Below, piece after piece: positions 39,021 to 50,613 of a stretch of DNA of 50,741 nucleotides. Under the pieces are notes generated by a model that was not told where the DNA came from, searched no databases, and saw nothing but the letters and a program-made list of their open reading frames with translations. Made by a program: the position numbers and the translations under genes. Source of the DNA: Halobacillus campisalis (lineage in GTDB: Bacteria > Bacillota > Bacilli > Bacillales > Halobacillaceae); NCBI RefSeq assembly GCF_030345335.1, contig NZ_JAPVRC010000014.1, positions 1 to 50,741 on the forward strand, written 5' to 3'. How positions within the stretch are numbered: the first letter of the stretch is position 1; every line of letters starts with the position of its first letter.

Positions 39021-39235
39021 AGTTCCATCTTCCTTTCCTATCCCCATGTTTTTCTAGTAATATGACAAATCATTTTCATCAAGTTTATTGAAATAAAGCT
39101 CGTCCGGGAGTCCCGTCAACGTAATAAGTGGAAGGCGTTTATAGGAATGGGCTCGCTTTCCTGGAGCCCTAAATTCCCACTATGGCTCGAAACTAAGTTT
39201 TAAAAACAAGTAACTTATATGTATACCCATTTAAA
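39021..39235. other. Spacer upstream of yabE with a degraded repeat (R5)
   Basis: This holds the presumed yabE promoter, which I could not fix (TTGACG and TTGATG strings with weak -10s on the minus strand), and at 39127-39197 a truncated copy of the intergenic repeat: TTATAGGAATGGGCTCGCTT followed by TCCTGGAGCC, without the second half. Confidence 0.5.
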
Positions 39236-39270
39236 ATAAAAAAAGGAGCCAGCTTAACGTCAGCTGACTC
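39236..39270 (-). terminator. Terminator of tatD
   Basis: Arms GAGCCAGCT and AGCTGACTC (39246-39254 with 39262-39270) with one mismatch, followed by a long T run on the minus strand. It lies about 105 nt after the tatD stop. Confidence 0.82.
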
Positions 39271-39374
39271 TTCATATTATGCACTTTTACCTATACAATT
39301 AACATAACAAGGATGTTACAGTTCCTATACATATAGACAACATTTTTGTAACATTAGTGCTAAAGTCCTCCAAT

Positions 39375-40145
39375 TTATGAATTAATACGGAAAAACTTGA
39401 AAGCATTCTCAGTAGTTCGTTGAGTTACTTCTTCGTAAGTTAGTCCCTTTAATTCAGCTATTTGTTCAGCCACCAGCTTCACGTAAGCAGGCTCGTTACG
39501 CTTGCCACGATTAGGGTGTGGTGCTAAAAATGGACAATCCGTTTCGACAAGTAAATGCTCTAAATCAATGGCCTTCGCTACTTCTTTAGGCAGCTTTGCG
39601 TTTTTGAAAGTGACAGGACCTCCTAAGGAAATCATGAAGTTCATATCCACACACTCTTTAGCCGTTTCTACAGGCCCACTGTAACAGTGCATGATTCCTC
39701 CTACCTCAGCAGCATTTTCTTCTTTTAAAATCTCGACGATATCGTCCGTTGCTTCCCGATTATGAATGATAATCGGCATCTTCACTTTTTTAGCCAGACG
39801 AATTTGTTTGCGGAACACTTCTTTCTGCACGTCTGCAGGAGACTTATCCCAGTGGTAATCAAGTCCCATTTCACCTATAGCCACAACTTTAGGATGAGAA
39901 GACAGCTCTTCTATCCACTGAAGATCTTCTTCTGTCATGTCGATAGCGTCCACAGGATGCCAGCCGACCGCTGCATACATGTGGTCATAATCTTCAGCTA
40001 TTTGAATAGCCAGAGGGATGGTTTTACGGTCAAAGCCGACGACTGTCATATATTGAACACCCGCCTCGCGAGCGCGCGCGATCGTTTCTTCTCGGTCTTC
40101 GTTGAATTGATCAGCATTCAAATGTACGTGAGTATCAAATAACAT
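39375..40145 (-). CDS. yabD: TatD-family metal-dependent nuclease YabD
   Basis: A 256-aa TatD-family hydrolase (3'-5' DNase in characterised members) with the metal motif DTHVHLN (residues 4-10), GEMGLDYHW (about 92-100, with the metal-binding Glu), IIHNRE and HCYSG, and the final Asp in LVETDCPFLAP (about 200-210). It follows metS after 65 nt with a hairpin between, the usual gene order in bacilli. Confidence 0.94.
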   Translation of the reverse strand: MLFDTHVHLNADQFNEDREETIARAREAGVQYMTVVGFDRKTIPLAIQIAEDYDHMYAAVGWHPVDAIDMTEEDLQWIEELSSHPKVVAIGEMGLDYHWDKSPADVQKEVFRKQIRLAKKVKMPIIIHNREATDDIVEILKEENAAEVGGIMHCYSGPVETAKECVDMNFMISLGGPVTFKNAKLPKEVAKAIDLEHLLVETDCPFLAPHPNRGKRNEPAYVKLVAEQIAELKGLTYEEVTQRTTENAFKFFRINS

Positions 40146-40171
40146 GGTGAGTCCTCCTTCTGATTAACGGA

Positions 40172-40205
40172 AAAGGGGAAAAGCCTCGTAGTGCTTTTCC
40201 CCTTT
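40172..40205 (-). terminator. Hairpin between metS and tatD, probable terminator
   Basis: A perfect 13-bp stem AAAGGGGAAAAGC/GCTTTTCCCCTTT (40172-40184 with 40193-40205). The T run is part of the stem rather than after it, so termination may be partial. Confidence 0.7.
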
Positions 40206-40210
40206 ATAAT

Positions 40211-42184
<1,974 letters not shown>

Positions 42185-42258
42185 TTAATTTCAACATTCA
42201 TACAGAGTATTGTACCATTCTTTTTCTTTAATTTCTTTATAACCATTTCTAACTCTAA

Positions 42259-42288
42259 AATATACCGAATACTTCACTGAAATGTCAA
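42259..42288 (-). promoter_or_regulatory. SigA promoter of metS
   Basis: On the minus strand a perfect TTGACA (42283-42288), an 18-nt spacer and TATATT (42259-42264), about 85 nt upstream of metS. Confidence 0.75.
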
Positions 42289-42387
42289 AAAAATCATATA
42301 ATCTTGAAGCTGAAATTGTTTATCGGCAAGGTATAATCTGGTAAAATTCAATAGTATAACACGTTGGATAATTGAACCAATTTTGGA

Positions 42388-42406
42388 ATGACGAATTTTG
42401 TCGAAG
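42388..42406 (+). promoter_or_regulatory. Distal tandem Spo0A boxes upstream of abrB
   Basis: TGACGAA (42389-42395) and TGTCGAA (42399-42405) lie 10 bp apart in the same orientation; the second is part of a perfect TTGTCGAA. The cluster is about 100 bp upstream of the abrB promoter and 100 bp from the metS promoter, so its target is not certain. Confidence 0.6.
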
Positions 42407-42496
42407 ATTGTTCTTAAAAGTGGAAGGTCAGTCATAACCACTTCTATATACCCATATAGGTATGATGAATTTTGGTCCTTTTGGAAATTAAGTGAA

Positions 42497-42525
42497 TTGA
42501 CAGGTTTGGGAAACGTTGGTACTAT
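42497..42525 (+). promoter_or_regulatory. SigA promoter of abrB
   Basis: A perfect TTGACA (42497-42502), a 17-nt spacer and TACTAT (42520-42525), about 60 nt before the abrB start. Confidence 0.85.
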
Positions 42526-42538
42526 TATTAGCGAGACA

Positions 42539-42558
42539 TATGTCGATTTTTGACGAAT
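42539..42558 (+). promoter_or_regulatory. Proximal tandem Spo0A boxes in the abrB leader
   Basis: TATGTCGATT and TTTGACGAAT stand head to tail with 10-bp periodicity, just downstream of the promoter. In B. subtilis Spo0A-P represses abrB from tandem boxes in the same place. Confidence 0.75.
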
Positions 42559-42584
42559 AACTTTGATTGAGGGGAGATAAACAA

Positions 42585-42863
42585 ATGAAATCTACAGGTA
42601 TTGTACGTAAAGTTGACGAACTAGGAAGGGTAGTTATTCCAATTGAACTTCGTCGTACTCTAGGAATCAATGAAAAAGACGCGCTTGAAATCTATGTGGA
42701 TGATGATCGCATCGTTCTAAAGAAATACAAGCCGAACATGACATGCCATGTAACCGGGGAAGTTTCTGATGATAATATGAAACTTGCAAATGGCAATTTG
42801 GTATTGAGCCAAGAAGGAGCACAAATGCTTCTTAAAGAAATTCAAGGTCAAATCGACAAGTAA
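42585..42863 (+). CDS. abrB: Transition-state regulator AbrB
   Basis: AbrB represses many post-exponential genes, among them spoVG in B. subtilis. The 92-aa protein starts MKSTGIVRKVDELGRVVIPI with the swapped-hairpin DNA-binding domain (residues 1-50) and has a C-terminal multimerisation domain. The ATG at 42585 follows GGGGAG at 8-nt spacing. It is the only protein gene on the plus strand here, divergent from metS and convergent with rsmI, and is preceded by a strong promoter with tandem Spo0A boxes. Confidence 0.96.
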   Translation: MKSTGIVRKVDELGRVVIPIELRRTLGINEKDALEIYVDDDRIVLKKYKPNMTCHVTGEVSDDNMKLANGNLVLSQEGAQMLLKEIQGQIDK

Positions 42864-42940
42864 CATAAAAAATAGAGATACCGTTACACAACTGGTTAAT
42901 TAAAACACTCATAACTTTTTGACATATGTTCTAGCTAAGA
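42864..42940. other. Short 3' spacer after abrB
   Basis: Nothing beyond the abrB 3' untranslated sequence leading to the shared terminator was seen. Confidence 0.4.
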
Positions 42941-42980
42941 AGAGCCCTTACTGTCCAGGCAGTAAGGGCTCTAATTTTTA
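42941..42980 (+). terminator. Terminator of abrB between convergent genes
   Basis: A perfect 13-bp stem AGAGCCCTTACTG/CAGTAAGGGCTCT (42941-42953 with 42960-42972) with TAATTTTTA on the plus strand. The T run on the minus strand is weaker, so it may also end rsmI transcripts less efficiently. Confidence 0.88.
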
Positions 42981-43853
42981 TTCTTCTACGTGGTACGCCT
43001 GGTACACATCCCGCTTTTGCATCTTTCGGTCAACCGCCGTATTTTTAATAGCCTGCTTCGATTTCAATCCTTGTTCGTCAATATAATAATCGACATGTTC
43101 GACTGTCGATAAATGACTCCACCAGAATTGGTCCGTTTCTGTTTCTTCTTCGGTCCCCTCAACAACGATACAGAATTCCCCCCGCAGTTCCTGCTCGTCA
43201 GCCCAGGATATCAATTCTTGTAAAGAGCCCCTGATGTATTCTTCGTATTTCTTTGTAAGTTCTCTAGCTAAAGCTGCCTGCCGGTTTCCTAACTGCTGAT
43301 AAGTATCAGCCAGCATGTCTTTTAACCGGTGGGGAGATTCGTAAAATATGAGGGTAGCCGAATCATTTTCTAACGTCTGAAGTTCAGCCAGCCTTTCTTT
43401 TTTCTTTCGTGGCAAAAAGCCACAAAAATAAAACTTATCCGTCGAAAGTCCTGAACCGATTAAGGCAGGAAGGGCCGCATTCGACCCGGGAAGAACGACG
43501 ACAGGAATGCTTTCTTCTTGAGCTGATTTAACGAGATCCGCTCCAGGATCCGAAATCCCGGGCATACCGGCATCGCTGACGACCGCTAAGCTTTCCCCAG
43601 CAAGTAGGCTTGATATCAGCTGCTCGCCCCGGGTATGTTTATTATGCTCGTGATAACTAATTAACGGGGTATGGATTTCAAAATGATTTAACAGCTTTTT
43701 CGTGTTTCTCGTATCCTCAGCAGCTATCCGGTCGACATCATGAAGGACCGAAACTGCCCGGTACGTCATATCCTCCAAATTTCCGATCGGGGTAGGCACA
43801 ATATACAGCGTTCCTAAACCATCATGAGGAATATAGCTCTTTTGAATATGCAT
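42978..43853 (-). CDS. rsmI: 16S rRNA 2'-O-methyltransferase RsmI
   Basis: RsmI methylates the ribose of C1402 in 16S rRNA with SAM. The 291-aa protein has the tetrapyrrole-methylase fold with LYIVPTPIGNLEDMTYRAV (about residues 15-33), AEDTRNTKKLL and VSDAGMPGISDPG (about 88-100). The ATG at 43853 has GGAGG 8 nt upstream and lies within the 3' end of yazA, a 32-nt overlap. It is the last gene of the run that starts at tmk. Confidence 0.94.
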   Translation of the reverse strand: MHIQKSYIPHDGLGTLYIVPTPIGNLEDMTYRAVSVLHDVDRIAAEDTRNTKKLLNHFEIHTPLISYHEHNKHTRGEQLISSLLAGESLAVVSDAGMPGISDPGADLVKSAQEESIPVVVLPGSNAALPALIGSGLSTDKFYFCGFLPRKKKERLAELQTLENDSATLIFYESPHRLKDMLADTYQQLGNRQAALARELTKKYEEYIRGSLQELISWADEQELRGEFCIVVEGTEEETETDQFWWSHLSTVEHVDYYIDEQGLKSKQAIKNTAVDRKMQKRDVYQAYHVEE

Positions 43854-44118
43854 CGCGTTCGCCTCCATTCTTAAGCACAATCCATTCTTCTTTTTTTACA
43901 CGCGGCCATTGCTTAATCTGATACTCTTGCTGCATCGCTTCCGTCTTACTTGCAAAGGTTTGACAGTACTCTAACGTAAATGGACCACGCCCTCTAGTGT
44001 ACTTGGCCCCTTTGCCGTCCGCATGCTTTTGTAACCGGGCGTTCAGGTCATTCGTGTAGCCTGTGTACAATGAACCGTCCTTACATCGAATCATGTATAC
44101 AGCATGTTTACTTTCCAT
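43822..44118 (-). CDS. yazA: GIY-YIG domain protein YazA
   Basis: A 98-aa single-domain protein of the UPF0213 family, related to UvrC-type endonucleases. [16 protein letters not shown] (residues 7-22) holds the degenerate GIY and YIG elements; the conserved Arg (NARLQKH) and Glu (about residue 60) follow. Its function is not established. The ATG at 44118 has GGGAG 7 nt upstream and overlaps yabB by 11 nt. Confidence 0.9.
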   Translation of the reverse strand: MESKHAVYMIRCKDGSLYTGYTNDLNARLQKHADGKGAKYTRGRGPFTLEYCQTFASKTEAMQQEYQIKQWPRVKKEEWIVLKNGGERDAYSKELYSS

Positions 44119-44851
44119 ATAAAATCTCCCGGAACTCGTGACTGTATTCCCCGTTTTCATTATGAGTATAAAGGGGCGGAAGGATTTTCAAGTCCGGCTT
44201 CCCATCACGGGACGCCTCAATCAATAAGACATTCGCTTCCTTCCCTTTTTTCGGATGTACAAACTGCAGACGCTTTGGTTCCAACTGATACTTACGGAAT
44301 AATGTGATGATATCTGCGAGACGTCCAGGGCGATGTACCATAGACACCTTTCCTCCCGATTTCGTCAATCGGCTGCAGGACTTCACTACATCCTCTAAAG
44401 AACAGTAGATTTCATGGCGTGCAATAGCTAAATGCTCATTCAGATTTCTTTTGTCATGAGCCGGAGTGGGAAAATAAGGGGGGTTACACGTCACCAAATC
44501 AAAACGTCCATTCCCTAAGTGAGAGGGCATGTCTTTTAGATCCCCATGAACCATATGTAATCGTTCATGTAAGTTATTCAATTTTATATTCCTAAGAGCC
44601 ATATCATACAATCTTTCTTGAATTTCCACTCCTGTTATATCCACTTTAGATCGGCGTGAGAGGAACAGAGGAATCACACCATTCCCTGTACATAAATCGA
44701 GGATCCTTCCCCTTGTCCGCGGTACGGAGGTGAACCTGGCCAATAAGACGGCATCTATAGAGAAAGCGAACACCTGATCACTCTGGATAATCCTCATATT
44801 TTCTTCTGCTAGTAAAAAATCAATCCGTTCGTCACCTTTTAACTGAACCAT
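44108..44851 (-). CDS. yabB: tRNA (adenine-N6)-methyltransferase TrmN6 (YabB)
   Basis: The 247-aa SAM-dependent methyltransferase has the motif I region [16 protein letters not shown] (about residues 45-60) and the catalytic CNPPYFPTP (about 125-133), which mark N6-adenine methylation; the TrmN6 group modifies A37 of tRNA-Val. It starts the yabB-yazA-rsmI overlap group, after the yabA terminator. Confidence 0.93.
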   Translation of the reverse strand: MVQLKGDERIDFLLAEENMRIIQSDQVFAFSIDAVLLARFTSVPRTRGRILDLCTGNGVIPLFLSRRSKVDITGVEIQERLYDMALRNIKLNNLHERLHMVHGDLKDMPSHLGNGRFDLVTCNPPYFPTPAHDKRNLNEHLAIARHEIYCSLEDVVKSCSRLTKSGGKVSMVHRPGRLADIITLFRKYQLEPKRLQFVHPKKGKEANVLLIEASRDGKPDLKILPPLYTHNENGEYSHEFREILYGK

Positions 44852-44914
44852 ACGCTTGCACTTCCTTTTATAAAATGAAACCAGATAACCTTAAGGTTCC
44901 CGTTAACTGCTGAT

Positions 44915-44957
44915 AAAAAGAGAGCCCTTCCTCGGCTGAGCAAGGAAAGGCTTGGAC
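44915..44957 (-). terminator. Terminator of yabA
   Basis: Arms AGCCTTTCCT and GGAAGGGCT on the minus strand with CTCTTTTTATC after them. It sits between yabA and yabB. Confidence 0.8.
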
Positions 44958-44964
44958 CAAAAAT

Positions 44965-45303
44965 CTATTTCTTATTTAGAAATGAGAGGCAAAACAAACA
45001 ATCTTCATCACGTGGACTGCCAAAATGCAGATTACAAATATGGAACCCTTCTTCGTATAAACGGGCTAGATTGTCATATCCTTCCCCGACAACTGCGCCT
45101 TTTTCATTCTTACTCCGAGATTTTTGCTCACTTTCATTCTCGTGGTCTAATCTCTGACGTAAATGATGGTTTTCAAGCGACAAGTGCTGGTTTTCCTCTA
45201 ATAAATAAGCAAGCTGTGCTTTTAAGTCACCTAATTGCTCATAAAGCTCGCCGATTTGCGTTTCTAAATGCGATACTTGTTCAAATATAGCTTTCTTGTT
45301 CAC
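44965..45303 (-). CDS. yabA: Replication initiation control protein YabA
   Basis: YabA binds DnaA and DnaN and prevents over-initiation. The 112-aa protein has an N-terminal coiled coil for tetramerisation (about residues 1-60) and a C-terminal zinc domain with CNLHFG and [11 protein letters not shown]. The start is a GTG at 45303, with GGGGTGG 8 nt upstream, matching the B. subtilis N-terminus (MDKKELF against MNKKAIF). This start leaves a 16-nt gap after yaaT. Confidence 0.94.
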   Translation of the reverse strand: MNKKAIFEQVSHLETQIGELYEQLGDLKAQLAYLLEENQHLSLENHHLRQRLDHENESEQKSRSKNEKGAVVGEGYDNLARLYEEGFHICNLHFGSPRDEDCLFCLSFLNKK

Positions 45304-45319
45304 GCTTGATTCCACCCCG

Positions 45320-46147
45320 TCATTCTGTGGCTTCAGTTTGAACGACTCCCTCATCGATCAGCTCCTGCAAGGAATATTCAAGCGTCCTTTCTTGTTCACG
45401 GAATTCTACCTGTACCAGGCGCTCTAACATGTTAAGGCCTACTACTTTACCTTTTCCGTAAGATGTCGCTATGCGTTCCCCTACGTCTGGAAGCTCTCGT
45501 TTTGCGGATTCGTAATCATCATTTTCGTACTTAAGGCAGCACATTAAACGGCCGCACAATCCGGAAATCTTCGCCGGATTCAAAGATAAATTCTGATCTT
45601 TTGCCATCTTAATCGAAACCGGTTCAAAATCACCTAAAAATGTGGAGCAGCAAAGCATACGCCCACAAGGTCCTATACCACCTAGCATCTTCGCTTCATC
45701 TCGTACGCCAATTTGACGAAGTTCAATCCGCGTCTTAAATACGGAAGCTAAGTCTTTTACTAGCGTACGGAAATCCACCCGGCCATCGGCTGTAAAATAA
45801 AAAATGACTTTTTTTCGATCAAATGTATATTCCACATCCACTAAGTTCATATCTAATTTATGTTCACGTATCTTCATCCCACAAACGCGGTAAGCTTCTT
45901 CGGAAATTTCGGTATTTTCGTCGACCGATATTTTATCTTTTTCATCGGCTAAACGCATCACCTTTTTCAAAGGAAGGACAACATCCTCTTCGTCGACCGT
46001 CCTATTGGCAATCACTACTTTTCCAAATTCAATCCCTCGGACCGTTTCTACAATGACGTAATCTTCCGTCGTCATTTTCAAATCGCCTGGATCAAAATAA
46101 TAGATCTTCCCCGCCTGTTTGAATCGGACACCTACAACTTCGATCAC
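45320..46147 (-). CDS. ricT: PSP1-domain protein RicT (YaaT)
   Basis: In B. subtilis RicT works with RicA and RicF in a complex that carries two 4Fe-4S clusters, stimulates RNase Y processing and affects the Spo0A phosphorelay. The 275-aa protein has a PSP1 domain and a cysteine-rich block, CGRMLCC (about residue 160-166) and [11 protein letters not shown] (about 198-208), consistent with cluster ligands. It follows holB by 7 nt. Confidence 0.94.
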   Translation of the reverse strand: MIEVVGVRFKQAGKIYYFDPGDLKMTTEDYVIVETVRGIEFGKVVIANRTVDEEDVVLPLKKVMRLADEKDKISVDENTEISEEAYRVCGMKIREHKLDMNLVDVEYTFDRKKVIFYFTADGRVDFRTLVKDLASVFKTRIELRQIGVRDEAKMLGGIGPCGRMLCCSTFLGDFEPVSIKMAKDQNLSLNPAKISGLCGRLMCCLKYENDDYESAKRELPDVGERIATSYGKGKVVGLNMLERLVQVEFREQERTLEYSLQELIDEGVVQTEATE

Positions 46148-46154
46148 TATAAAA

Positions 46155-47141
46155 TCACCTCTGCAGTTGAAGTGTAAGCTGTTCCATCACTAACGTCGGA
46201 TGGACATTCTGATTTATTTTTCGCTTCGCCTCTAAAATCAATGATAAAGATTGAGCAGCGGATTGACGTGACCATCTTAATACTGCCTGGTCCCTTTTTT
46301 CTCTTTCTTGGGTAAACACAATCGCTTGTTCTCGGTCCAAATCTTGATGAATCAAATCTTGGAACCAGAGCATAAGTACATCTAATCCGATTTGAAGCTG
46401 CTTTCTTTCTTTAAAATGAGGCATCCACTGATGGTTGATAAATAAAAGTCCTTCGTTTGGTTTGTTGAGAAGCACTTCAACTAATTGTATCACTAATTTT
46501 CGCACATTAGCAAACCAGTCTTCATCATTTAATTCCTGTGCTTCCTGGAGGTTATTCGTAAGAGAGGCGAGAATTTTGGCGTTTGATGTCGAAACTCCGA
46601 GATCCTCTAATTCCTTTTCAACCCTTTCCGGATTCAACGGTTGAAAAGCGAGCAATTGACACCTGGAACGAATCGTATCCAGCATAGATTGACTATTTTC
46701 TGTCAGTAGCATAGCTGTCGTCTGCTGGTTCGGCTCCTCAAGGAATTTCAGCAGACGGTTTGACGCATTTGTCGTCATTTTATCCGCATCGACGATAATA
46801 TAGACTTTGAGATTCGACTCCATCCCTGTATACGTAAATTCTTTTTGTAAGTTAAGGATTTGTTCTTTTTTAATAGACTGCCCGTCAGGCGAAACCCAGT
46901 GCAGGTCAGGGTGATTGCCGGAATCGATTCGTTTGCAATTCACACACGTCTGACAAGGTTCAGCACCTTCTCTTTCTTTACAAAAAATACTCTTCGCAAA
47001 TAACGTGCTCATTTCCCGTTTGCCTGTTCCCTTATCCCCTTGAAAAAGATAAGCATGGGAAATTCGGTCTTTTTTAAAGCTGTTGACCAGCATCTGAGCC
47101 ACGAGCGGCTGCGTTTCTTTCATATCCGTCCATGATGGCAT
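46155..47141 (-). CDS. holB: DNA polymerase III delta-prime subunit
   Basis: The delta' subunit is part of the clamp loader. The 328-aa protein has the delta' P-loop-like GDKGTGKRE (about residues 35-43), a four-Cys zinc module (CKEREGAEPCQTCVNC, about 55-70), the SRC-like TIRSRCQ, and a C-terminal collar domain. It is 13 nt from yaaR and 7 nt from ricT. Confidence 0.95.
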   Translation of the reverse strand: MPSWTDMKETQPLVAQMLVNSFKKDRISHAYLFQGDKGTGKREMSTLFAKSIFCKEREGAEPCQTCVNCKRIDSGNHPDLHWVSPDGQSIKKEQILNLQKEFTYTGMESNLKVYIIVDADKMTTNASNRLLKFLEEPNQQTTAMLLTENSQSMLDTIRSRCQLLAFQPLNPERVEKELEDLGVSTSNAKILASLTNNLQEAQELNDEDWFANVRKLVIQLVEVLLNKPNEGLLFINHQWMPHFKERKQLQIGLDVLMLWFQDLIHQDLDREQAIVFTQEREKRDQAVLRWSRQSAAQSLSLILEAKRKINQNVHPTLVMEQLTLQLQR

Positions 47142-47154
47142 AATGTTTCCGTCC

Positions 47155-47595
47155 TTAAGTATATAAATTAATTAATAATCCTTTGATTTCACCGATAATG
47201 CCGAGCAAATCGATGGACTGCTTTTCCTGATCCATGACGGCTTCCGTCAGCTCAGCCAAGCGTTCATCGACCGCTTCTACAATCGTTAACTTTCGGCTGC
47301 GTCCATCCAAATCAAAACTATGGGTCTGCTTTACATTCAGACCGTATTTAACAGACTCCTCCAGAAAATCTTTGATCAGCCGCTTGTATTTCGCAAGATC
47401 CCGAAACGACCGAAAACGAGCAACCTTCTCCCCTTGAGCAGAAATGCTTTTCATCAATTGATTTAACTGCGCTTCCTGAAGCTGACGGGATTGGGACTGC
47501 ACCATGGAATCGAAACTCTGTTTACCCCTGGTATTTACCTGGGCCTGCTGTTTCGTTCCTTCTAATTGAGTTCGGACGTCCTGCGTAATTTTCAT
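47155..47595 (-). CDS. yaaR: DUF327 family protein YaaR
   Basis: A 146-aa protein of the YaaR/DUF327 family, always next to holB in bacilli. It is mostly helical, with a conserved central block (FRDLAKYKRLIKDFLEESV, about residues 62-80) and no membrane segment. The function is unknown; position between yaaQ and holB suggests shared transcription. Confidence 0.9.
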   Translation of the reverse strand: MKITQDVRTQLEGTKQQAQVNTRGKQSFDSMVQSQSRQLQEAQLNQLMKSISAQGEKVARFRSFRDLAKYKRLIKDFLEESVKYGLNVKQTHSFDLDGRSRKLTIVEAVDERLAELTEAVMDQEKQSIDLLGIIGEIKGLLINLYT

Positions 47596-47610
47596 GAGGC
47601 AAGCTCCTTT

Positions 47611-47976
<366 letters not shown>

Positions 47977-48618
47977 TCAAACTTTATGTCTGTTTATTAA
48001 ATAAGGTTGCAGAGATTGTCTGGCAGCCTGATAAACACTCTCTATATTTTGATCCGCATCAATTGAATGAATCCGGTCGGGATAACGCTGGCGTAATAGA
48101 AGGTAAGCTTCATATACTTTCTTATGAAAATCTAACGCCTCAAGGTCCAGCCTGTTTTTTTCACGTTCATCATTTTTGGCGATTCGTTCTAATCCTTTTT
48201 CTGGCGGGATATCAAAAAATAATGTCACGTCCGGCATCCGGTTTTCAATCGCGAATTGGTTAATCTTAAAAACATCATCCATTCCTAAGCCGCGTGCATG
48301 TCCTTGATACGCTAAACTCGAATCAACAAAACGATCGCATAACACGATGGTCCCTTCGCTCAAAGCAGGAATCACTTTTTCCACTAAATGCTGTCTTCTC
48401 GCAGCTGCATACAATAATGCTTCTGTTCGCCCATCCATACTCGTATGGGTTTTATCTAAAATGACTTGGCGAATGCTTTCCGCAATTTGTATTCCTCCAG
48501 GCTCCCGTGTTTCTATCACCGAATACCCTTCAGCTTTCAACTGCTCTCCTACCATTTTTAAAATAGAAGATTTACCAGCACCGTCGCCGCCCTCAAATGT
48601 CACAAAAAGTCCGTCCAC
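47977..48618 (-). CDS. tmk: Thymidylate kinase
   Basis: Tmk phosphorylates dTMP to dTDP. The 213-aa protein has the P-loop [11 protein letters not shown] (residues 8-18), TREPGG, the DR motif in [18 protein letters not shown] (about 92-109) and a lid EKNRLD. I take a GTG at 48618 as start: GGAG is 9 nt upstream and the result [11 protein letters not shown] lines up with B. subtilis MSGLFITFEGP. The frame extends upstream into the 3' end of yaaO. It is the first gene of the tmk-yaaQ-yaaR-holB-ricT-yabA run. Confidence 0.95.
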   Translation of the reverse strand: MDGLFVTFEGGDGAGKSSILKMVGEQLKAEGYSVIETREPGGIQIAESIRQVILDKTHTSMDGRTEALLYAAARRQHLVEKVIPALSEGTIVLCDRFVDSSLAYQGHARGLGMDDVFKINQFAIENRMPDVTLFFDIPPEKGLERIAKNDEREKNRLDLEALDFHKKVYEAYLLLRQRYPDRIHSIDADQNIESVYQAARQSLQPYLINRHKV

Positions 48619-48632
48619 AAAACCATTCTCCT

Positions 48633-50060
48633 TTAATATACCCAAATCCCCTCACCAATTCTTTCATTTTGAAACCGAGCGTTTTGCCTAAGCAGCACAT
48701 GGACGTAATCGATCGATTCCGGCTTAATCCGTTCTCCCTTCATAATTAAAGGGATACCGGGTGGGTACGGAATGACCGACTCCGCACATATACGACCAGA
48801 AGCGTCTCTCCAGTCTATGAATGCAGGGGTTTTATGTTGTAAGTCTTCATACTGTATATCTAACGTCTGCAGCTTTTTAAATTTCAGCGCTTCTGCCTCT
48901 ATTGTACCATGCGGGAGCTCATTTTTTAATTGCCATTTCACCCTTTCGAGACGTTCCTTCAATATCCCGCTCTTTATATGAGACCGCAGTCCGACCGTTA
49001 ACAAAACTTGATCAGAGGTAGCCAGTTCCGGATGAATTTCCTGCTCTTCTAACTCCTTAGCCACTTCAAACCCCGTCCACGGAGCAAAAGTTTGAAGCGT
49101 AATTTTTAACGGATCATCCACGTTTTGAGCGGGAAGAACCTCGAATGGATACGACGAATCCTTTAATACTTCTTTTACCTCTGACACATGCTCCAGTATT
49201 TCTTTTTTATGGTGGGTACCAAACGCACTCAGGAAGTGGCGGGCCAGGTCCAGACTTGCTAGTAAGGGATACGACGGGCTGCTTGATTGAAACAGCTGCA
49301 AGTAATAAGACAGTCTCGTCTTATCCACCCTGTTGTCCCTACTATGTAAAAAAGAAGCCATCGTCATCGCAGGGGCCATCTTATGAGCGGATTGAATGAC
49401 CACGTCTGCTCCCGCATCTAAAGAACTGATAGGAAACGGGGACCCTAAAGTAAAATGAACCCCATGAGCTTCGTCAACTATGACAGGGATCTCGTAACGG
49501 TGAACAACTTCGATAATTTTCTGAATGTCGTAGGCACGTCCGAAATAATCGGGGTAGGTCAAAATCACAGCCTTCGCCTCAGGGAATGCGGAGAGCGCTT
49601 CTTGAACTAAATCAACTGTCACACGGCTATATCGCTGAGTCTCCTCCTCATGCTCTGGCATCAAAAAGACGGGCTGAGCATTTGCCAGCTCTATCCCGTG
49701 AAGAATCGATTTATGACTATTCCTTTGGACGATTACTTTATCTCCCGGGCGGCATACGGCCATAATAGATGCTAAATTGCCAGAAGTACTCCCATTCACT
49801 AAAAAGCGAGTATCGTCAGAATTAAAAAAAGCAGACGCCAATTTTTGAGCTTCTTCAATGACCCCATCTGCTCCATGTAAATCATCAAGGCCCGTGATTT
49901 CCGTCGCGTCTATGGATAGTATATTTTTAAAAGTATCAAGGCCCCTGGAGTTGAAAACCTCTCCAAATTTGTGTCCGGGCACATGAAAAGATATCGGTTC
50001 ATTATGAAAATGTTTAAGTAACGCATCATAGAGCGGCGTTTTATTTTGTTCGTTCTCCAT
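48633..50060 (-). CDS. yaaO: Orn/Lys/Arg decarboxylase family protein YaaO
   Basis: A 475-aa PLP enzyme of the prokaryotic Orn/Lys/Arg decarboxylase family. It has GSTSGN (about residues 88-93), DEAHG (about 194-198), and the PLP lysine in [12 protein letters not shown] (about 220-231), with a C-terminal decarboxylase domain (PYPPGIP). The substrate is not established from sequence; relatives are arginine (SpeA) or lysine decarboxylases. GAGGGA precedes the ATG at 8-nt spacing. xpaC and yaaN, which lie between csfB and this gene in B. subtilis, are absent. Confidence 0.9.
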   Translation of the reverse strand: MENEQNKTPLYDALLKHFHNEPISFHVPGHKFGEVFNSRGLDTFKNILSIDATEITGLDDLHGADGVIEEAQKLASAFFNSDDTRFLVNGSTSGNLASIMAVCRPGDKVIVQRNSHKSILHGIELANAQPVFLMPEHEEETQRYSRVTVDLVQEALSAFPEAKAVILTYPDYFGRAYDIQKIIEVVHRYEIPVIVDEAHGVHFTLGSPFPISSLDAGADVVIQSAHKMAPAMTMASFLHSRDNRVDKTRLSYYLQLFQSSSPSYPLLASLDLARHFLSAFGTHHKKEILEHVSEVKEVLKDSSYPFEVLPAQNVDDPLKITLQTFAPWTGFEVAKELEEQEIHPELATSDQVLLTVGLRSHIKSGILKERLERVKWQLKNELPHGTIEAEALKFKKLQTLDIQYEDLQHKTPAFIDWRDASGRICAESVIPYPPGIPLIMKGERIKPESIDYVHVLLRQNARFQNERIGEGIWVY

Positions 50061-50114
50061 GTCAGTGATCCCTCATTAATGTGTACTTTATCTCTCATGC
50101 TACATGAAATAGAA

Positions 50115-50144
50115 GAAAAAAAGCCACTCCTTTGCAGAAGCGGC
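50115..50144 (-). terminator. Terminator of gin
   Basis: A 9-bp stem (50123-50131 with 50136-50144) capped by a GCAA tetraloop, with seven T following on the minus strand. Confidence 0.88.
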
Positions 50145-50153
50145 CTCTATATT

Positions 50154-50336
50154 TTATGAATAAATCATCGTGCGGTGTGCTTTATTCATTTGCTCGATAA
50201 AAAACTGATATTTAGGATCGTCAGCTGATGTTTGAATCATTTCTTTTTCACATGCCTGGCAAATATAGATACGTAGAAGATAAAGGCCGTCATCCGTTTT
50301 CTTTGAACAAATACTGCAGCATTCCTTTTCTTTCAT
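50154..50336 (-). CDS. gin: Anti-sigma-G factor Gin (CsfB)
   Basis: Gin inhibits SigG (and SigE) at the wrong time or place in sporulation. The 60-aa protein has two zinc knuckles, CSIC (about residues 7-10) and CQAC (about 27-30), and the conserved TSADDPKYQFFIEQM segment, as in B. subtilis CsfB. The ATG at 50336 is 11 nt from GGAGG; another ATG three codons upstream is only 2 nt from it. A SigF-like promoter lies upstream, which fits forespore expression, and an rRNA operon precedes it as in B. subtilis. Confidence 0.9.
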   Translation of the reverse strand: MKEKECCSICSKKTDDGLYLLRIYICQACEKEMIQTSADDPKYQFFIEQMNKAHRTMIYS

Positions 50337-50392
50337 AAGGTTCATAGCCTCCCTGCTCACCCTTTCATAAAGGGACAAGCTTGATTTACTTC

Positions 50393-50421
50393 TAGTATCT
50401 CCTAATCTATGAATCCTATAC
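50393..50421 (-). promoter_or_regulatory. SigF-type promoter of gin
   Basis: On the minus strand GTATA (50417-50421), a 14-nt spacer and GGAGATACTA (50393-50402). The -10 fits every specified SigF position; the spacer is 1 nt shorter than at fin and yabS. Confidence 0.65.
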
Positions 50422-50613
50422 TATATTTTTTAAGAAATATTTTTGTTAATGATTATTTCTATGGCTGGCCAGGAGTGCCAATGCTTTTCCAAGTCTAAAC
50501 AACAAGCTGATTCTATCTCTTAATTAATTGAACGCTGGCTATTAATATAATCCATCGAGACGGAGATCTTACCAAAGGTAAGAAAAAAGATAGAGTAGAT
50601 TTTTATTTCCATA
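50422..50613. other. Spacer between gin and the rRNA operon
   Basis: No gene or clear signal seen apart from a small TTACC/GGTAA hairpin near 50569-50582. Confidence 0.4.
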
